Shown here piece after piece: positions 27,397 through 35,731 of a stretch of 38,337 nt of DNA (position 1 is the first letter of the stretch; every line of letters begins with the position of its first letter). Source of the DNA: JANNHP01 sp031404455 (GTDB lineage Bacteria > Planctomycetota > JAJSAM01 > JAJVHW01); contig JANNHP010000399.1 in assembly GCA_031404455.1 (NCBI GenBank), positions 1 through 38,337 on the forward strand. Reading direction: 5' to 3'. A program made the position numbers and the translations under genes. The notes under the pieces were generated by a model. That model searched no databases, was not told the DNA's origin, and was given only the letters and a program-made list of their open reading frames with translations.

Positions 27397-28683
27397 GTGG
27401 CGGCTCGGAAGGGCCGGGGTGCGAGTTTGACCGCTTCGGACTGGACGAAGTTCTGGGACACGGGCCGGCGCCCGCTGGTGCCGTACGCGCGGGCGGCGGT
27501 GCTGATCGCGCTCGCGCTCATGGCGCTCGGCGTGCTGATGGTCTACAGCGCCTCCTCGACGCGCGCCGGGATCAGGTACCAGGACCCGGAGTTCTTCCTC
27601 TGGCGCCAGCTCACGTGGGCCGCGCTCGGGATCGCGGCGCTGTCCGTCGCGATGCGGTTCGACCACCGACGCCTCGACGCCTGGGCGAAGCCGATGATGG
27701 TCGCGTCGCTCGTGCTCCTCGCCGTGGTGCTCCTGCCGGGGATAGGCCACACCTCGAACGGCGCCCAGCGCTGGTTCCGCATGGGTCCCATGTCGTTCCA
27801 GCCGAGCGAGTTCGTCAAGCTGACGCTCGTCGTCTGGCTCGCTGCGCACCTGACGCGCGCGTCCTCGCAGCTCTCCGACTGGAAGCTCGGCGTCCTGCCC
27901 GCCGCGGGTCCGCTGGCGCTCGCGGGTCTCCTCGTCATCGTGGAGCCCGACCTCGGGACGGCGCTCTTCCTCGCCGCCGTCGGCGCCGCGATGATGCTCG
28001 TCGGCGGCGTGCCGGTGAAGAAGCTGGCGCTCCTCTGCCTCGCCGCGGTCCCGGTCGTCCTCTGGCAGGTGATCCGCCGCTGGGACGTCGTCGTCCACCG
28101 CTTCGCCGTGTTCGGCGGCGACGGCGCGGGCGCGAGCGAGATGAACCACCAGGTGAAGCAGTCGCTCATCGCGCTCGGCTCGGGCGGCGTGTTCGGCCGC
28201 GGCGTGGGCGCGGGGATGCAGAAACTCCTCTACCTGCCCGAGGCCCACACGGACTTCATCCTGCCGGTCCTCGGAGAGGAACTGGGCTTCGTCGGCACGT
28301 CGCTCGTCATCCTGCTCTTCGCGGGCTTCGTCGTCTGCGGACTGAAGATCACGATCGGCGCCGCGGCCCGCGACCGGTTCGGCTTCCTGCTCGCGTTCGG
28401 GTGGGTCTTCTGCATCGGCCTGCAGGCGGCCGGGAACATCGCGGTGGTGACGGGCAGCGTCCCGACGAAGGGGATCGCGCTGCCGTTCCTCTCGCTCGGC
28501 GGGAGCTCGCTCGTCGTGCTCTGCATGGCGCTCGGACTGATGTACGCGGTCGCGGCCCGCCTCGACGCAGAGGCCGCCGCCGAACCGATGAACTCGTCAT
28601 CAAGGCTTCCGCCGGAGGGCGCCGCCGTCGCGGCCCTGCCGACGGACGCCGTCACGGCTCCGGCCGGGGTGGTGGGCGCATGA
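27397..28683 (+). CDS. ftsW: SEDS peptidoglycan polymerase FtsW
   Basis: FtsW polymerises lipid II at the septum with FtsI. The 428-residue protein has about ten membrane helices. Recognisable segments are MALGVLMVYSASS, MSFQPSEFVKLTLVVWLA, EPDLGTALF, GSGGVFGRGVGAGMQKLLYLPEAHTDFI (shown here as GSGGVFGRGVG and LPEAHTDFI) with the catalytic-type Asp, and LPFLSLGGSSLV. The C-terminal 40 residues are a hydrophilic Ala-rich tail. GTG start 1 nt after the mraY stop, with no clear ribosome binding site, so re-initiation is likely; a TTG at 27427 is an alternative. Overlaps murG (ATGA). Confidence 0.94.
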   Translation: MAARKGRGASLTASDWTKFWDTGRRPLVPYARAAVLIALALMALGVLMVYSASSTRAGIRYQDPEFFLWRQLTWAALGIAALSVAMRFDHRRLDAWAKPMMVASLVLLAVVLLPGIGHTSNGAQRWFRMGPMSFQPSEFVKLTLVVWLAAHLTRASSQLSDWKLGVLPAAGPLALAGLLVIVEPDLGTALFLAAVGAAMMLVGGVPVKKLALLCLAAVPVVLWQVIRRWDVVVHRFAVFGGDGAGASEMNHQVKQSLIALGSGGVFGRGVGAGMQKLLYLPEAHTDFILPVLGEELGFVGTSLVILLFAGFVVCGLKITIGAAARDRFGFLLAFGWVFCIGLQAAGNIAVVTGSVPTKGIALPFLSLGGSSLVVLCMALGLMYAVAARLDAEAAAEPMNSSSRLPPEGAAVAALPTDAVTAPAGVVGA

Positions 28684-29846
28684 TTCGTTCGGCGGGCGTA
28701 CCCAGGGTGCTGATGGCGGGAGGAGGGACGGGCGGACATCTCTTCCCCGGGGTTGCGGTGGCGGAGCGCCTCGTGCGCCGCATGCCGGGTGCCCAGATCC
28801 AGCTCGCGGCGACGTCGAAGGACCTCGCCTCGCGCCACCTCGTCGCGTGCCCGCTCGAGACCGTGCAGCTCCTCTCGCCGAAGCTCCCCGGGAGCGCGGT
28901 GTACATGGCCGGCTTCGGCGTGCGGATGGCGCGCGCGATCGCTCGCTCGTACGCCTTCCTGCGCGAATACGAGCCGGACATCGTCATCGGCCTCGGCGGA
29001 TACGGCAGCGTGGCGCCGGTGATGGCCGCGCGCGCCCGCCGCACCCCGGCGATCGTGCTCGAGCAGAACGCGGTGCCCGGGAAGGCGACGAGGTTCCTCG
29101 GGCGTCTCGGCGCGGTCGCGGCGGCCTCGTTCGCGGGGCTGCACGCGGCCGGCTTCCACGGCCGCGCGGTCCTGACGGGAAACCCGATCCGCGAGCGCGT
29201 GCTGCGAGCCCGGCGCGCGCACGCCGAGTTCGGGTTCGATCCGGCGCTCCCCGTGCTCGCCGTCCTCGGCGGGAGTCTCGGCGCCTCGGGGCTGAACTGG
29301 CGCGTCGCCTCGGGCATCGACGCGGTCGGCGCCGCGACCGGCCGCGCGTTCCAGGTGATCCACGCGACCGGTTCGGACGAGGACGCGATCGTCCTCGCTC
29401 ACGCCTACGCCGCCGCGGGCATCCGCGCGTACGTCCGCCCCTTCTTCATCGACATGGGCGCCGTGTACGGGACGGCCGACGTGGCGCTCTGCCGCGCGGG
29501 CGGCACCACCGTCGCCGAGCTCGCGGCGCTCGGGATCCCGGCGCTCTTCGTGCCGTATCCCCATCACCACGACGACCACCAGGCGAAGAACGCGGAGCCG
29601 TTCGTCCGAGAGGGCGGCGCGTCGCTCGTGCGCGAGGCGGATCTCACGCCCGAAGCGCTCGTCCGGGAGCTCGCTCCGCTCATGATCGACGCCCTCCGCC
29701 GCGAGCGGCGCGCGCGCGACATGAAGCGCGCCGGGCGGCCCGACGCTGCCGACCGCGTGGTGGACCTCATCCTCGAACTGACTCGCTACGTAGAAGACCT
29801 GGCAGCACCCGCGGAAGTGGCCGCGGGCAAGGAGGCGGCACTGTGA
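28680..29846 (+). CDS. murG: UDP-GlcNAc:lipid I GlcNAc transferase MurG
   Basis: MurG converts lipid I to lipid II at the inner face of the membrane. The product has 388 residues, slightly longer than E. coli MurG (355). Motifs: MAGGGTGGHLFPGVAVAE, GLGGYGSVAPVMAA, LEQNAVPGKATRFL, TGNPIRE, VLGGSLGASGLN, CRAGGTTVAELAALG, and PYPHHHDDHQAKNAE. Extra residues are at the C-terminus (TRYVEDLAAPAEVAAG). ATG overlaps the ftsW stop; the end overlaps murC. Confidence 0.95.
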   Translation: MIRSAGVPRVLMAGGGTGGHLFPGVAVAERLVRRMPGAQIQLAATSKDLASRHLVACPLETVQLLSPKLPGSAVYMAGFGVRMARAIARSYAFLREYEPDIVIGLGGYGSVAPVMAARARRTPAIVLEQNAVPGKATRFLGRLGAVAAASFAGLHAAGFHGRAVLTGNPIRERVLRARRAHAEFGFDPALPVLAVLGGSLGASGLNWRVASGIDAVGAATGRAFQVIHATGSDEDAIVLAHAYAAAGIRAYVRPFFIDMGAVYGTADVALCRAGGTTVAELAALGIPALFVPYPHHHDDHQAKNAEPFVREGGASLVREADLTPEALVRELAPLMIDALRRERRARDMKRAGRPDAADRVVDLILELTRYVEDLAAPAEVAAGKEAAL

Positions 29847-31264
29847 TCGCGATTCCCGGCATCTTCGACCGTCCCCGCGTCGTGCACCTCGTCGGTGCCG
29901 GCGGCGTGGGCATGTCCTCGCTCGGGCAGGCGCTCCTGCACTCCGGGCACAAGGTGAGCGGCTCCGACTCGTCCGACTCGGAGCGCACGCAGCGCCTTGC
30001 GAAGCTCGGCGCGACGATCCGCCTCGGGCACGCCGCCGGCAACGTCCCCGACGACGCGGACCTCCTCGTCGTGACGGCCGCGATCGACCCGCGCAATCCC
30101 GAGGTCGCCGTCGCTCTCGAACGGGGGATCGAGATCGTGAAGTACGCGAAAGCGCTCGGCGAGCTGATGTCGCGCGAGCACGGCGTCTGCATCGCGGGAT
30201 GCCACGGCAAGACGACGACGACCGGGCTCATGACCACGGTCCTCGTGCGCGCCGGGCTCGACCCGACGATGGTCCTCGGCGGCGACGCCGGCGCCCTCGG
30301 CGGCAACTACCGCGCCGGCGGGGGACGCTACTTCGTCGCCGAGGCCTGCGAGTTCGACCGGTCGTTCCTGAACCTCAGGCCGCGCGCCGCGATCGTCACG
30401 AACGTGGACCGCGACCACCTCGACTACTACCGCGACCTCGACGAGATCGAGGGCGCCTTCCGCGACTTCGCCCGGCTCATCCCGCACGAGGGCTTCCTCG
30501 CGACGCTGAACGAGCACGAGCGCGTGTTCCGCCGGCCCGAGATCGTCTGCGACGTCGAGACGTTCGGACTGCGCGGCAACGCGGACTGGATCGCGTCCGA
30601 CTTCCAGCGGGCCGACGGCGTCACCTACTTCAACGTCCGCTACAAGACCGGCTTCGAGGGCCTCTTCGAGATGCGCCTCGCCGGCCTCCACAACATCTGC
30701 AACTGCCTCGGCGTCCTCGCCGTCGCCCGACACATGGGCCTCGACTTCGACAACGTGGTCCGTCCGGCGCTCCTCGAGTACCGCGGCGTCGACCGCCGCA
30801 TGCAGATGAAGTACGAGGGCCACGGCGTCCTTGTCCTCGACGACTACGCGCACCACCCGCGCGAGGTCGCGGCGGTGCTCTCGACGCTGAAGGCGGAGTT
30901 CCCCGGGCGGCGCATCGTGGCCGTCTTCCAGCCGCACCAGGCGAGCCGCACGAAGACGCACCTCTCGGAGTTCGCCGACGCGCTGAAGTTCGCGGACAGG
31001 GTGTTCGTGCCCGACATCTTCCTCTCGCGCGACAGCGAGGAGGACCGCCGCTCGGTGCATGCCCTCGACCTCGTGCGCACCGCGGCGAACCGCGGAGTCG
31101 ACGTGACGTACGTGGAGCGGTTCGGCGACGTCGCGCCGCTCATCCTGTCGGAGATCCGCGTGGGCGATCTCGTCGTGACGCTAGGGGCGGGCAGCGTTTG
31201 GGAGGTGTCCAGTGATCTCGCGGACCGGCTGCGCGCCTTCGACCACCAGGTCATTGCTCCTTAG
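29843..31264 (+). CDS. murC: UDP-MurNAc:L-alanine ligase MurC
   Basis: MurC attaches L-Ala to UDP-MurNAc, the first ligase of the stem peptide. It has 473 residues from GTG 29843, with AAGGAGG (29829-29835) 7 nt upstream. Motifs: VHLVGAGGVGMSSLGQ, P-loop GCHGKTTTT (Lys123), ACEFDRSFLNL, TNVDRDHLDYY, DDYAHHPREV and FQPHQASRTK. The GTGA overlap couples it to murG. The last 53 nt also encode the start of murB. Confidence 0.96.
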   Translation: MIAIPGIFDRPRVVHLVGAGGVGMSSLGQALLHSGHKVSGSDSSDSERTQRLAKLGATIRLGHAAGNVPDDADLLVVTAAIDPRNPEVAVALERGIEIVKYAKALGELMSREHGVCIAGCHGKTTTTGLMTTVLVRAGLDPTMVLGGDAGALGGNYRAGGGRYFVAEACEFDRSFLNLRPRAAIVTNVDRDHLDYYRDLDEIEGAFRDFARLIPHEGFLATLNEHERVFRRPEIVCDVETFGLRGNADWIASDFQRADGVTYFNVRYKTGFEGLFEMRLAGLHNICNCLGVLAVARHMGLDFDNVVRPALLEYRGVDRRMQMKYEGHGVLVLDDYAHHPREVAAVLSTLKAEFPGRRIVAVFQPHQASRTKTHLSEFADALKFADRVFVPDIFLSRDSEEDRRSVHALDLVRTAANRGVDVTYVERFGDVAPLILSEIRVGDLVVTLGAGSVWEVSSDLADRLRAFDHQVIAP

Positions 31265-32111
31265 CCCGCTCACGACACTCCGCGTCGGGGGGCCGGCCGA
31301 CATCTGCGCGCCGCGAACGGTGGAGGAGCTGAAGCTCCTCGTCGAGTGGTGCGCCGAGACGGCGACTCCGTGGCGCGTGCTCGGCCGCGGCTCGAACCTG
31401 CTCGTCTGCGACGACGGCGTGCCCGGCATCGTCATCCAGACGCGGGGCCTCGACGGGCTCGCATTCGGCGAGGACGGCGAGGTGACGGCGGGCGCGGGGC
31501 TGCGCACGTCGGTGCTGCTCGGACGCACGCGCGAGCGCGGTCTCGGCGGCCTCGAGTGTCTCGTCGGCTACCCCGCCACGGTCGGCGGCGCGGCGCGCAT
31601 GAACGCGGGCGGGAAATGGGGATCGACCGGTCAGCGGATCGAGCGCGTCCGGGTCGTCGGACCGGGCGGGATCGTGCGCGACCTCGCGGCCGACGAGTGC
31701 CGGTTCGCGTACCGGTCGAGCGCTCTCGCCGGCTTCGTCGTCGCCGAGGTCGTGTTCCGGCTGCCGCGCGTCGACGAGAGGGAGTACCGCGCCCGGATCG
31801 ACGCGATCCACCGCGAGAAGGCGGCGGCGCAACCGCTCTCGGAGCCGAGCGCGGGGTGCGTCTTCAAGAACCCGAAGGGCGCCTCCGCCGGGATGCTCGT
31901 CGACGACGCCGGTCTCAAGGGCCTGCGAGTCGGCGGCGCCGAGGTCTCGACCGTCCACGGCAACTTCATCGTCAACAAGGGCGGGGCCATGGCGTCCGAC
32001 GTCCACGAGCTGATCGACCGCGTGCGCGAGGGGGTCGAACGCCGCGCGGGCGTCCTCCTCGAACTCGAGGTCGAAGTGTGGGGTGAAACCTCTGTCCCTG
32101 CCCGTCCCTAA
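31212..32111 (+). CDS. murB: UDP-N-acetylenolpyruvoylglucosamine reductase MurB
   Basis: MurB is the FAD enzyme that makes UDP-MurNAc. The 299-residue length and lack of the extra loop fit type II MurB. GTG 31212 is supported by GGGAGG (31200-31205) 6 nt upstream, which means the gene starts 53 nt inside murC; an in-frame TTG at 31254 is less likely. FAD-binding segments LRVGGPAD, LGRGSNLLV and GYPATVGGAARMNAG are present. The position of the catalytic Ser (E. coli Ser229, AGSFFKNP) is Cys216 (SAGCVFKNP). The final Glu lies in LELEVEVWGE. Confidence 0.93.
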   Translation: MISRTGCAPSTTRSLLLSPLTTLRVGGPADICAPRTVEELKLLVEWCAETATPWRVLGRGSNLLVCDDGVPGIVIQTRGLDGLAFGEDGEVTAGAGLRTSVLLGRTRERGLGGLECLVGYPATVGGAARMNAGGKWGSTGQRIERVRVVGPGGIVRDLAADECRFAYRSSALAGFVVAEVVFRLPRVDEREYRARIDAIHREKAAAQPLSEPSAGCVFKNPKGASAGMLVDDAGLKGLRVGGAEVSTVHGNFIVNKGGAMASDVHELIDRVREGVERRAGVLLELEVEVWGETSVPARP

Positions 32112-32163
32112 CCTGTCCCACGACTCGGACGTGCTCCCCTGCCCGGCAGCCGGGGTGCACGCC

Positions 32164-32200
32164 GGTCCGGATCTCGTCCTCCCTGCGGGAGACCCGGACC
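32164..32200 (+). terminator. hairpin after murB
   Basis: GGTCCGG (32164-32170) pairs perfectly with CCGGACC (32194-32200), enclosing CTCCC/GGGAG. It lies in the 170-bp spacer between murB and the 92-aa gene. Without a T-run it may be an attenuator or a processing site. Confidence 0.35.
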
Positions 32201-32281
32201 GAACGACTGTTTCGCGGGGAAGTCAGAACCTGAGCCGGTGCGGGTACCTGCCTTCGCCGACCGGCCTGAAACGGAGCCACC

Positions 32282-32560
32282 ATGATCGTTCCCGAGAAGA
32301 TGAGCCTCTCCGACTTCGTGTCGCGCCGCCTGCACCCGGTGAAGGTGACCATCAGCCTCCTGCGCCACGAGCTGAACAACCACAGCAAGGGCGAGGTCAC
32401 CGAGATGAGCAAGCACCTGCTCAACTCGGCCGTCTCCACGCTCGAGCTCTTCGTCGAGGACTACGAGAAGCTGATCGGCGGCACGGCGAAGCCGATGTCG
32501 GCGGCCGGGGCCGAGCGCAAGTTCGTCGAGGACACCAAGCCCTCGTCGCTCCTCGCCTAG
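32282..32560 (+). CDS. hypothetical small protein (92 aa) between murB and ftsQ-like gene
   Basis: No family is recognised. The 92-residue protein is soluble and mostly helical, with SRRLHPVKVTISLLRHELNN and a second amphipathic helix STLELFVEDYEKLIG (first segment shown to 20 residues). The LRHELNN motif recalls the H-box of histidine kinases, but no ATPase domain follows, so this is not proposed as a function. The start has GGAG 6-7 nt upstream. Position between murB and an FtsQ-like gene hints at a cell wall or division role; that is inference only. Codon use and composition (more Lys, Ser and Asn than shadow frames) support a real gene. Confidence 0.7.
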   Translation: MIVPEKMSLSDFVSRRLHPVKVTISLLRHELNNHSKGEVTEMSKHLLNSAVSTLELFVEDYEKLIGGTAKPMSAAGAERKFVEDTKPSSLLA

Positions 32561-32576
32561 GGGACCGCCTCGATCC

Positions 32577-32600
32577 GGGGACCGGCGCGAGCCGGTTCCC
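32577..32600 (+). terminator. GNRA-capped hairpin after the 92-aa gene
   Basis: GGGGACCGGC (32577-32586) pairs with GCCGGTTCCC (32591-32600), 10 bp with one G-U, closed by a GCGA tetraloop of the GNRA type. It starts 16 nt after the stop codon. No T-run follows. Confidence 0.45.
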
Positions 32601-32654
32601 GGGCCGTCAGCGAACTGAAGCGGGGCGTCCCACGTTCCGCGAGGTGGATGCCTA

Positions 32655-33656
32655 GTGACCGATTCGCCGGATCCGGGGACTTCGCTGAGACCCCGGCTGG
32701 AGTTCGCCGCGAAGGCGTTCATCGTGACGTCCTTCCTGGGAGTCCTCGTGGCCGGAGCGCTCCGCCTCGGCCATGCCGCGTTCGCGTCGCCCGATCACCG
32801 GATCGACCTCTCCCGGTGGACCGTCCTCGAGCGCCCCGCGTGGTCCACGCTCGACGACGTCCGGGCCATCCGGGCACAGTCGGGGCTCGCGCCGTTCTAT
32901 ACGAGCGTGTTCGACACCCCGGCGCTCGCCGCCGTGGACGACCACCTCGCGCGGCCTGCCTCCGTGAAGCGGGTCGTCTGCGTGCGCCGCGTCTTCCCGA
33001 ACCGCCTCGAAGCCGTCATGGAACTCCGGCGGCCGGCGATCTGCGTCCGCGTGCCGGGCACGTCCGAGCTCTACGTGGAGTCCGACGAAGAGGGAGTCGC
33101 GCTCACGAAGCCGCTCCCCGCTCGACCGGTCCGCGAAGGCCGTCCGATGCGCGTCGTCCTCGGCTGGCAGGGCGCCGTGCCGGCGCCGGGCGGCCGCTTC
33201 GGCCCCGACGTGGTCGCGGCCGCGTCGCTCGCCGAGTCGCTCGACGGCTACTCCGACGACAAGGGCCGCCTGCTCCTCGTCGCGCTGGACCGGATCGACG
33301 TGTCGAACTACGGCGGCCGGTTGAAGCCGGGCGCGTCCGAGGTCCTGCTCTCAGCGTCGCCGCCGCCGCCCGTGCCGAAGGGCAGTCCGCCGGCGCCCGT
33401 CACGTCCGCGTCGCTCTCGCCGAAGTGCACCGTGGAGTGGGGACGCGCCGGGGACCGCGACCGCCCGGGCGACGAATCGCCGTTCGACGCGAAGGCGTCG
33501 CGCCTCCTGCAGGCGCTGCGCCTCTTCCCGGGTCTCGCCGGGCTCAAGACCGTGCGCGTCGCCTTCGACGACCTGGTCGTCGTCCCCGACGGCCTGAACT
33601 CGCCGCAGCAGCTCAAGCGGGCGCTCGAGATCGACGGGGGCGTCCAGTCGAAGTAG
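32655..33656 (+). CDS. FtsQ/DivIB-like cell division protein (divergent)
   Basis: The 333-residue protein has one membrane helix at about 18-38 after a short cytoplasmic start, then a periplasmic region. Residues 90-150 (ASVKRVVCVRRVFPNRLEAV, then MELRRPAICVRV and LYVESDEEGVAL) match the FtsQ pattern of a POTRA domain followed by the beta domain (vRRxxPxxLxxxVxERxPxA..., then xYxxxDxxGxxx). Position after murB is where ftsQ usually sits. It would link FtsL/FtsB to FtsW-FtsI. The C-terminal third (Pro-rich, 250-270) is unfamiliar. GTG 32655 has GAGGTGG 7 nt upstream. Overall similarity is weak, so the symbol is withheld. Confidence 0.65.
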   Translation: MTDSPDPGTSLRPRLEFAAKAFIVTSFLGVLVAGALRLGHAAFASPDHRIDLSRWTVLERPAWSTLDDVRAIRAQSGLAPFYTSVFDTPALAAVDDHLARPASVKRVVCVRRVFPNRLEAVMELRRPAICVRVPGTSELYVESDEEGVALTKPLPARPVREGRPMRVVLGWQGAVPAPGGRFGPDVVAAASLAESLDGYSDDKGRLLLVALDRIDVSNYGGRLKPGASEVLLSASPPPPVPKGSPPAPVTSASLSPKCTVEWGRAGDRDRPGDESPFDAKASRLLQALRLFPGLAGLKTVRVAFDDLVVVPDGLNSPQQLKRALEIDGGVQSK

Positions 33657-33743
33657 CCTCGCCCGCCGTGCCGCACGCGAGGAGCACGTCGAATCGCCGC
33701 GCATTCAGTGCCAGTCATCCACTCGAGGACGACCCAACGACTC

Positions 33744-33849
33744 TCACCGCAGAGACGCAGAGACGCAGAGGAAGCCCTGACAAGTCGCAGGATGCGTCGG
33801 TTCACTCTCGTGTGTTGCGGTTCTCTGCGCCTCTGCGTCTCTGCGGTGA
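33744..33849. repeat. 106-bp inverted-repeat element with CGCAGAGA units
   Basis: TCACCGCAGAGACGCAGAG starts the left arm at 33744, and its complement ends the right arm at 33849. Over the outer 28 bp the arms differ at one base and one indel. Each arm is itself built from CGCAGAGA-type units in tandem (left: AGAGACGCAG repeated). The loop of about 50 bp has no feature. I recognise this type of sequence as a dispersed non-coding repeat seen in many unrelated bacterial genomes (from memory). It lies in the 230-bp gap after the ftsQ-like gene. Confidence 0.75.
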
Positions 33850-33888
33850 AGGCCTTCGGCTGTCTCGGATCGAAACCGGGGCGCGAAC

Positions 33889-34500
33889 GTGACCCGCGAC
33901 GTCGGGATCGAGGACCCGGCGCGCGCCGGGGCGGCGTCGATCGCGCTCGTCGCGATCCTCGGCGGCGCGGCGGTCTGGATGCTCTCCAGGCCCGCCCCCG
34001 AGGCCCCGGGGATGTCGCGGATCGTCTCGCCCGAGATCCTCCTCGCGATCTTCGACACGGTGTGGCTCCTCCTCCTCGCGCTCCCGCGCGAACCGTCGTG
34101 GCCGTCGGCGTTCGCGAAACTCGCGGTCGGGGCGCCGTTCCACGTAGCGCTCGCCGCGGCGTTCGGCGCGGGCCCGGGCTTCCACGCCGCATGGGCGATG
34201 ACGGCGCTCGCGTTCGCGTCGGTCGGCGTCGTCGGAACGGCCGTCGCGCCGCGCGTCCACGGCCTCGGCGTGTCGCTGCTCGCGGTTGCGCTGCCGCTCG
34301 CGGCGTACGCAGTGGGGGACTTCGGCGGCGCGGACGCGCTGCCGTTCCTCGCTGCGTCGCCGACGGTCGGCCCGACGATCCTCGCCCGGACCTCGCGCAC
34401 GGCGTCGGCGGCGGACGCAGTGCCCGCGCTCGTCGCGGCGGCCGTCCTCCTCGCCTCCGGTCTCGTCGCGTCGCGAATGACGAAGGACGAAGCGGCTTGA
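33889..34500 (+). CDS. hypothetical multi-pass membrane protein (203 aa)
   Basis: From GTG 33889 there are 203 residues with about six hydrophobic segments (about 15-33, 47-66, 78-94, 99-118, 127-145, 178-194) and short loops. No family is recognised. It starts 40 nt after the inverted-repeat element and ends in a TTGA overlap with the next gene, so the two are translated together. The pairing of a polytopic protein with a secreted beta-rich partner resembles accessory genes of some envelope systems, but no function can be assigned. Confidence 0.7.
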   Translation: MTRDVGIEDPARAGAASIALVAILGGAAVWMLSRPAPEAPGMSRIVSPEILLAIFDTVWLLLLALPREPSWPSAFAKLAVGAPFHVALAAAFGAGPGFHAAWAMTALAFASVGVVGTAVAPRVHGLGVSLLAVALPLAAYAVGDFGGADALPFLAASPTVGPTILARTSRTASAADAVPALVAAAVLLASGLVASRMTKDEAA

Positions 34501-35708
34501 GAACGCTGCGGATCCTCGCGCTGACGCTCTTCGCGTGGGCCGCGCCCGCGCTCGCCGCCCCCGACGGCGAACCGCCGCGCGTCGAACTTCCCCTCGGTCC
34601 CTACGTCCGGCCCGGCCGCCCTCTCGGCGTCCGCGTGATCGGCGGTGCCGACCGCGTGCGTGCCCCGGGCACGCCGTGGGCGCTGCCGCAGGGCGAGCGC
34701 GGCGACGAGTTCATCCTGCAGACGACGCCGGCGACGGTCGGCGTCGTGACGCTGGAGATCGAGCGCGGCGGGCGTGCGGAAGAGGCGTCCGTCGCGGTCG
34801 AGACGCTCGCGACGGACGGCGTCGTCGTCGGCATTCCCGCAGGCGCCACGCCGGAGTCGTGCGGCGTCGTCCTGCCGTCCGGCGCACGCGTGCTCTCGCT
34901 CGACCGCGCCCTCCTGCCCACGGTCGACGAGGGCTGGCTCCTGCTCGACGGCGTCGCCGAAGACCTCGCGCCGAAGTCCGCGCGCGAGATGCTGACGCGC
35001 CTCGCGGCCCTGCCTCCGGCCGTCCGCCCGTTCGCCGAACCGCTGCTGCTCCCGCCGGATCCGCTCCCGTTCGTCGTCGCCGCCGAGGCCGCGGCGCGCG
35101 GTCCCGGGCTCCCCGGCGACGTCGCCGCGGCGCTCGGGATCCTCGCGCTGACCGAGATCCTCCTCGTGGGCATCCTCGCGCTCCGCCGGGACCGGCCCTG
35201 GCTGAGAGCGGCCTGGATCGCGGCTCCGGCCGCGGCGGCGCTCGCGTTCGTCGCGACCGGCGACCGGCTCCCGGGCGCGCTCCGGGCCGACGCGATCATC
35301 GTCTCGAGCGGATCGGCCGGCGACCTCGTCCTCGTGCGGGTGGAAGCGCGCCGGGCGGGCCGCGCGTCCTTCGACCTGCCCGCCTCGGCGGGGACCGCCG
35401 CCGTGCTCCGTCACTCGGCCGACGATGCGACCGTGACGAGCGTCTCGGCGGGCCGCCGCGTGGAGGTGGACCTGCCAACGGGCCAGTCGCGGCTCTTCGC
35501 GTTCACCATCGCCCCAGGCCCCACGCCGACCGGCGAGCCGGACGTTCCCGCGCCGCCGTCGCTCGAGCGCTGGCTCGCCCGGCTCGGGCTGCGCGCGGCC
35601 CCGCACGGCCGGTACGGTTTCCCCCCGGAAGCGCTCCCGCGGGGCGACGGCGCGCGCGTCGTCGCCGGCTTCCGGGCGTCGGCGGAGCCGGTCCCGCCCA
35701 CGAAATGA
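34497..35708 (+). CDS. hypothetical envelope protein with signal peptide and two membrane helices
   Basis: TTG 34497 overlaps the previous stop. The 403-residue product starts with a signal peptide (LRILALTLFAWAAPALA-AP). A beta-rich domain (25-120) is followed by a helical region with DEGWLLLDGVAEDLAPKSAR, then two membrane helices near 213-230 and 240-257 separated by a short loop with RRDRPW, then a second beta-rich part (270-370) and a C-terminal tail with SLERWLARLGL. The segment from the two helices into the second beta part resembles the C-terminal region of large membrane-anchored proteins found near vWA or BatA-type genes; this is a weak memory, not an assignment. Confidence 0.7.
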   Translation: MRTLRILALTLFAWAAPALAAPDGEPPRVELPLGPYVRPGRPLGVRVIGGADRVRAPGTPWALPQGERGDEFILQTTPATVGVVTLEIERGGRAEEASVAVETLATDGVVVGIPAGATPESCGVVLPSGARVLSLDRALLPTVDEGWLLLDGVAEDLAPKSAREMLTRLAALPPAVRPFAEPLLLPPDPLPFVVAAEAAARGPGLPGDVAAALGILALTEILLVGILALRRDRPWLRAAWIAAPAAAALAFVATGDRLPGALRADAIIVSSGSAGDLVLVRVEARRAGRASFDLPASAGTAAVLRHSADDATVTSVSAGRRVEVDLPTGQSRLFAFTIAPGPTPTGEPDVPAPPSLERWLARLGLRAAPHGRYGFPPEALPRGDGARVVAGFRASAEPVPPTK

Positions 35709-35731
35709 TGGACGGATCGCAGATCGCCTCC

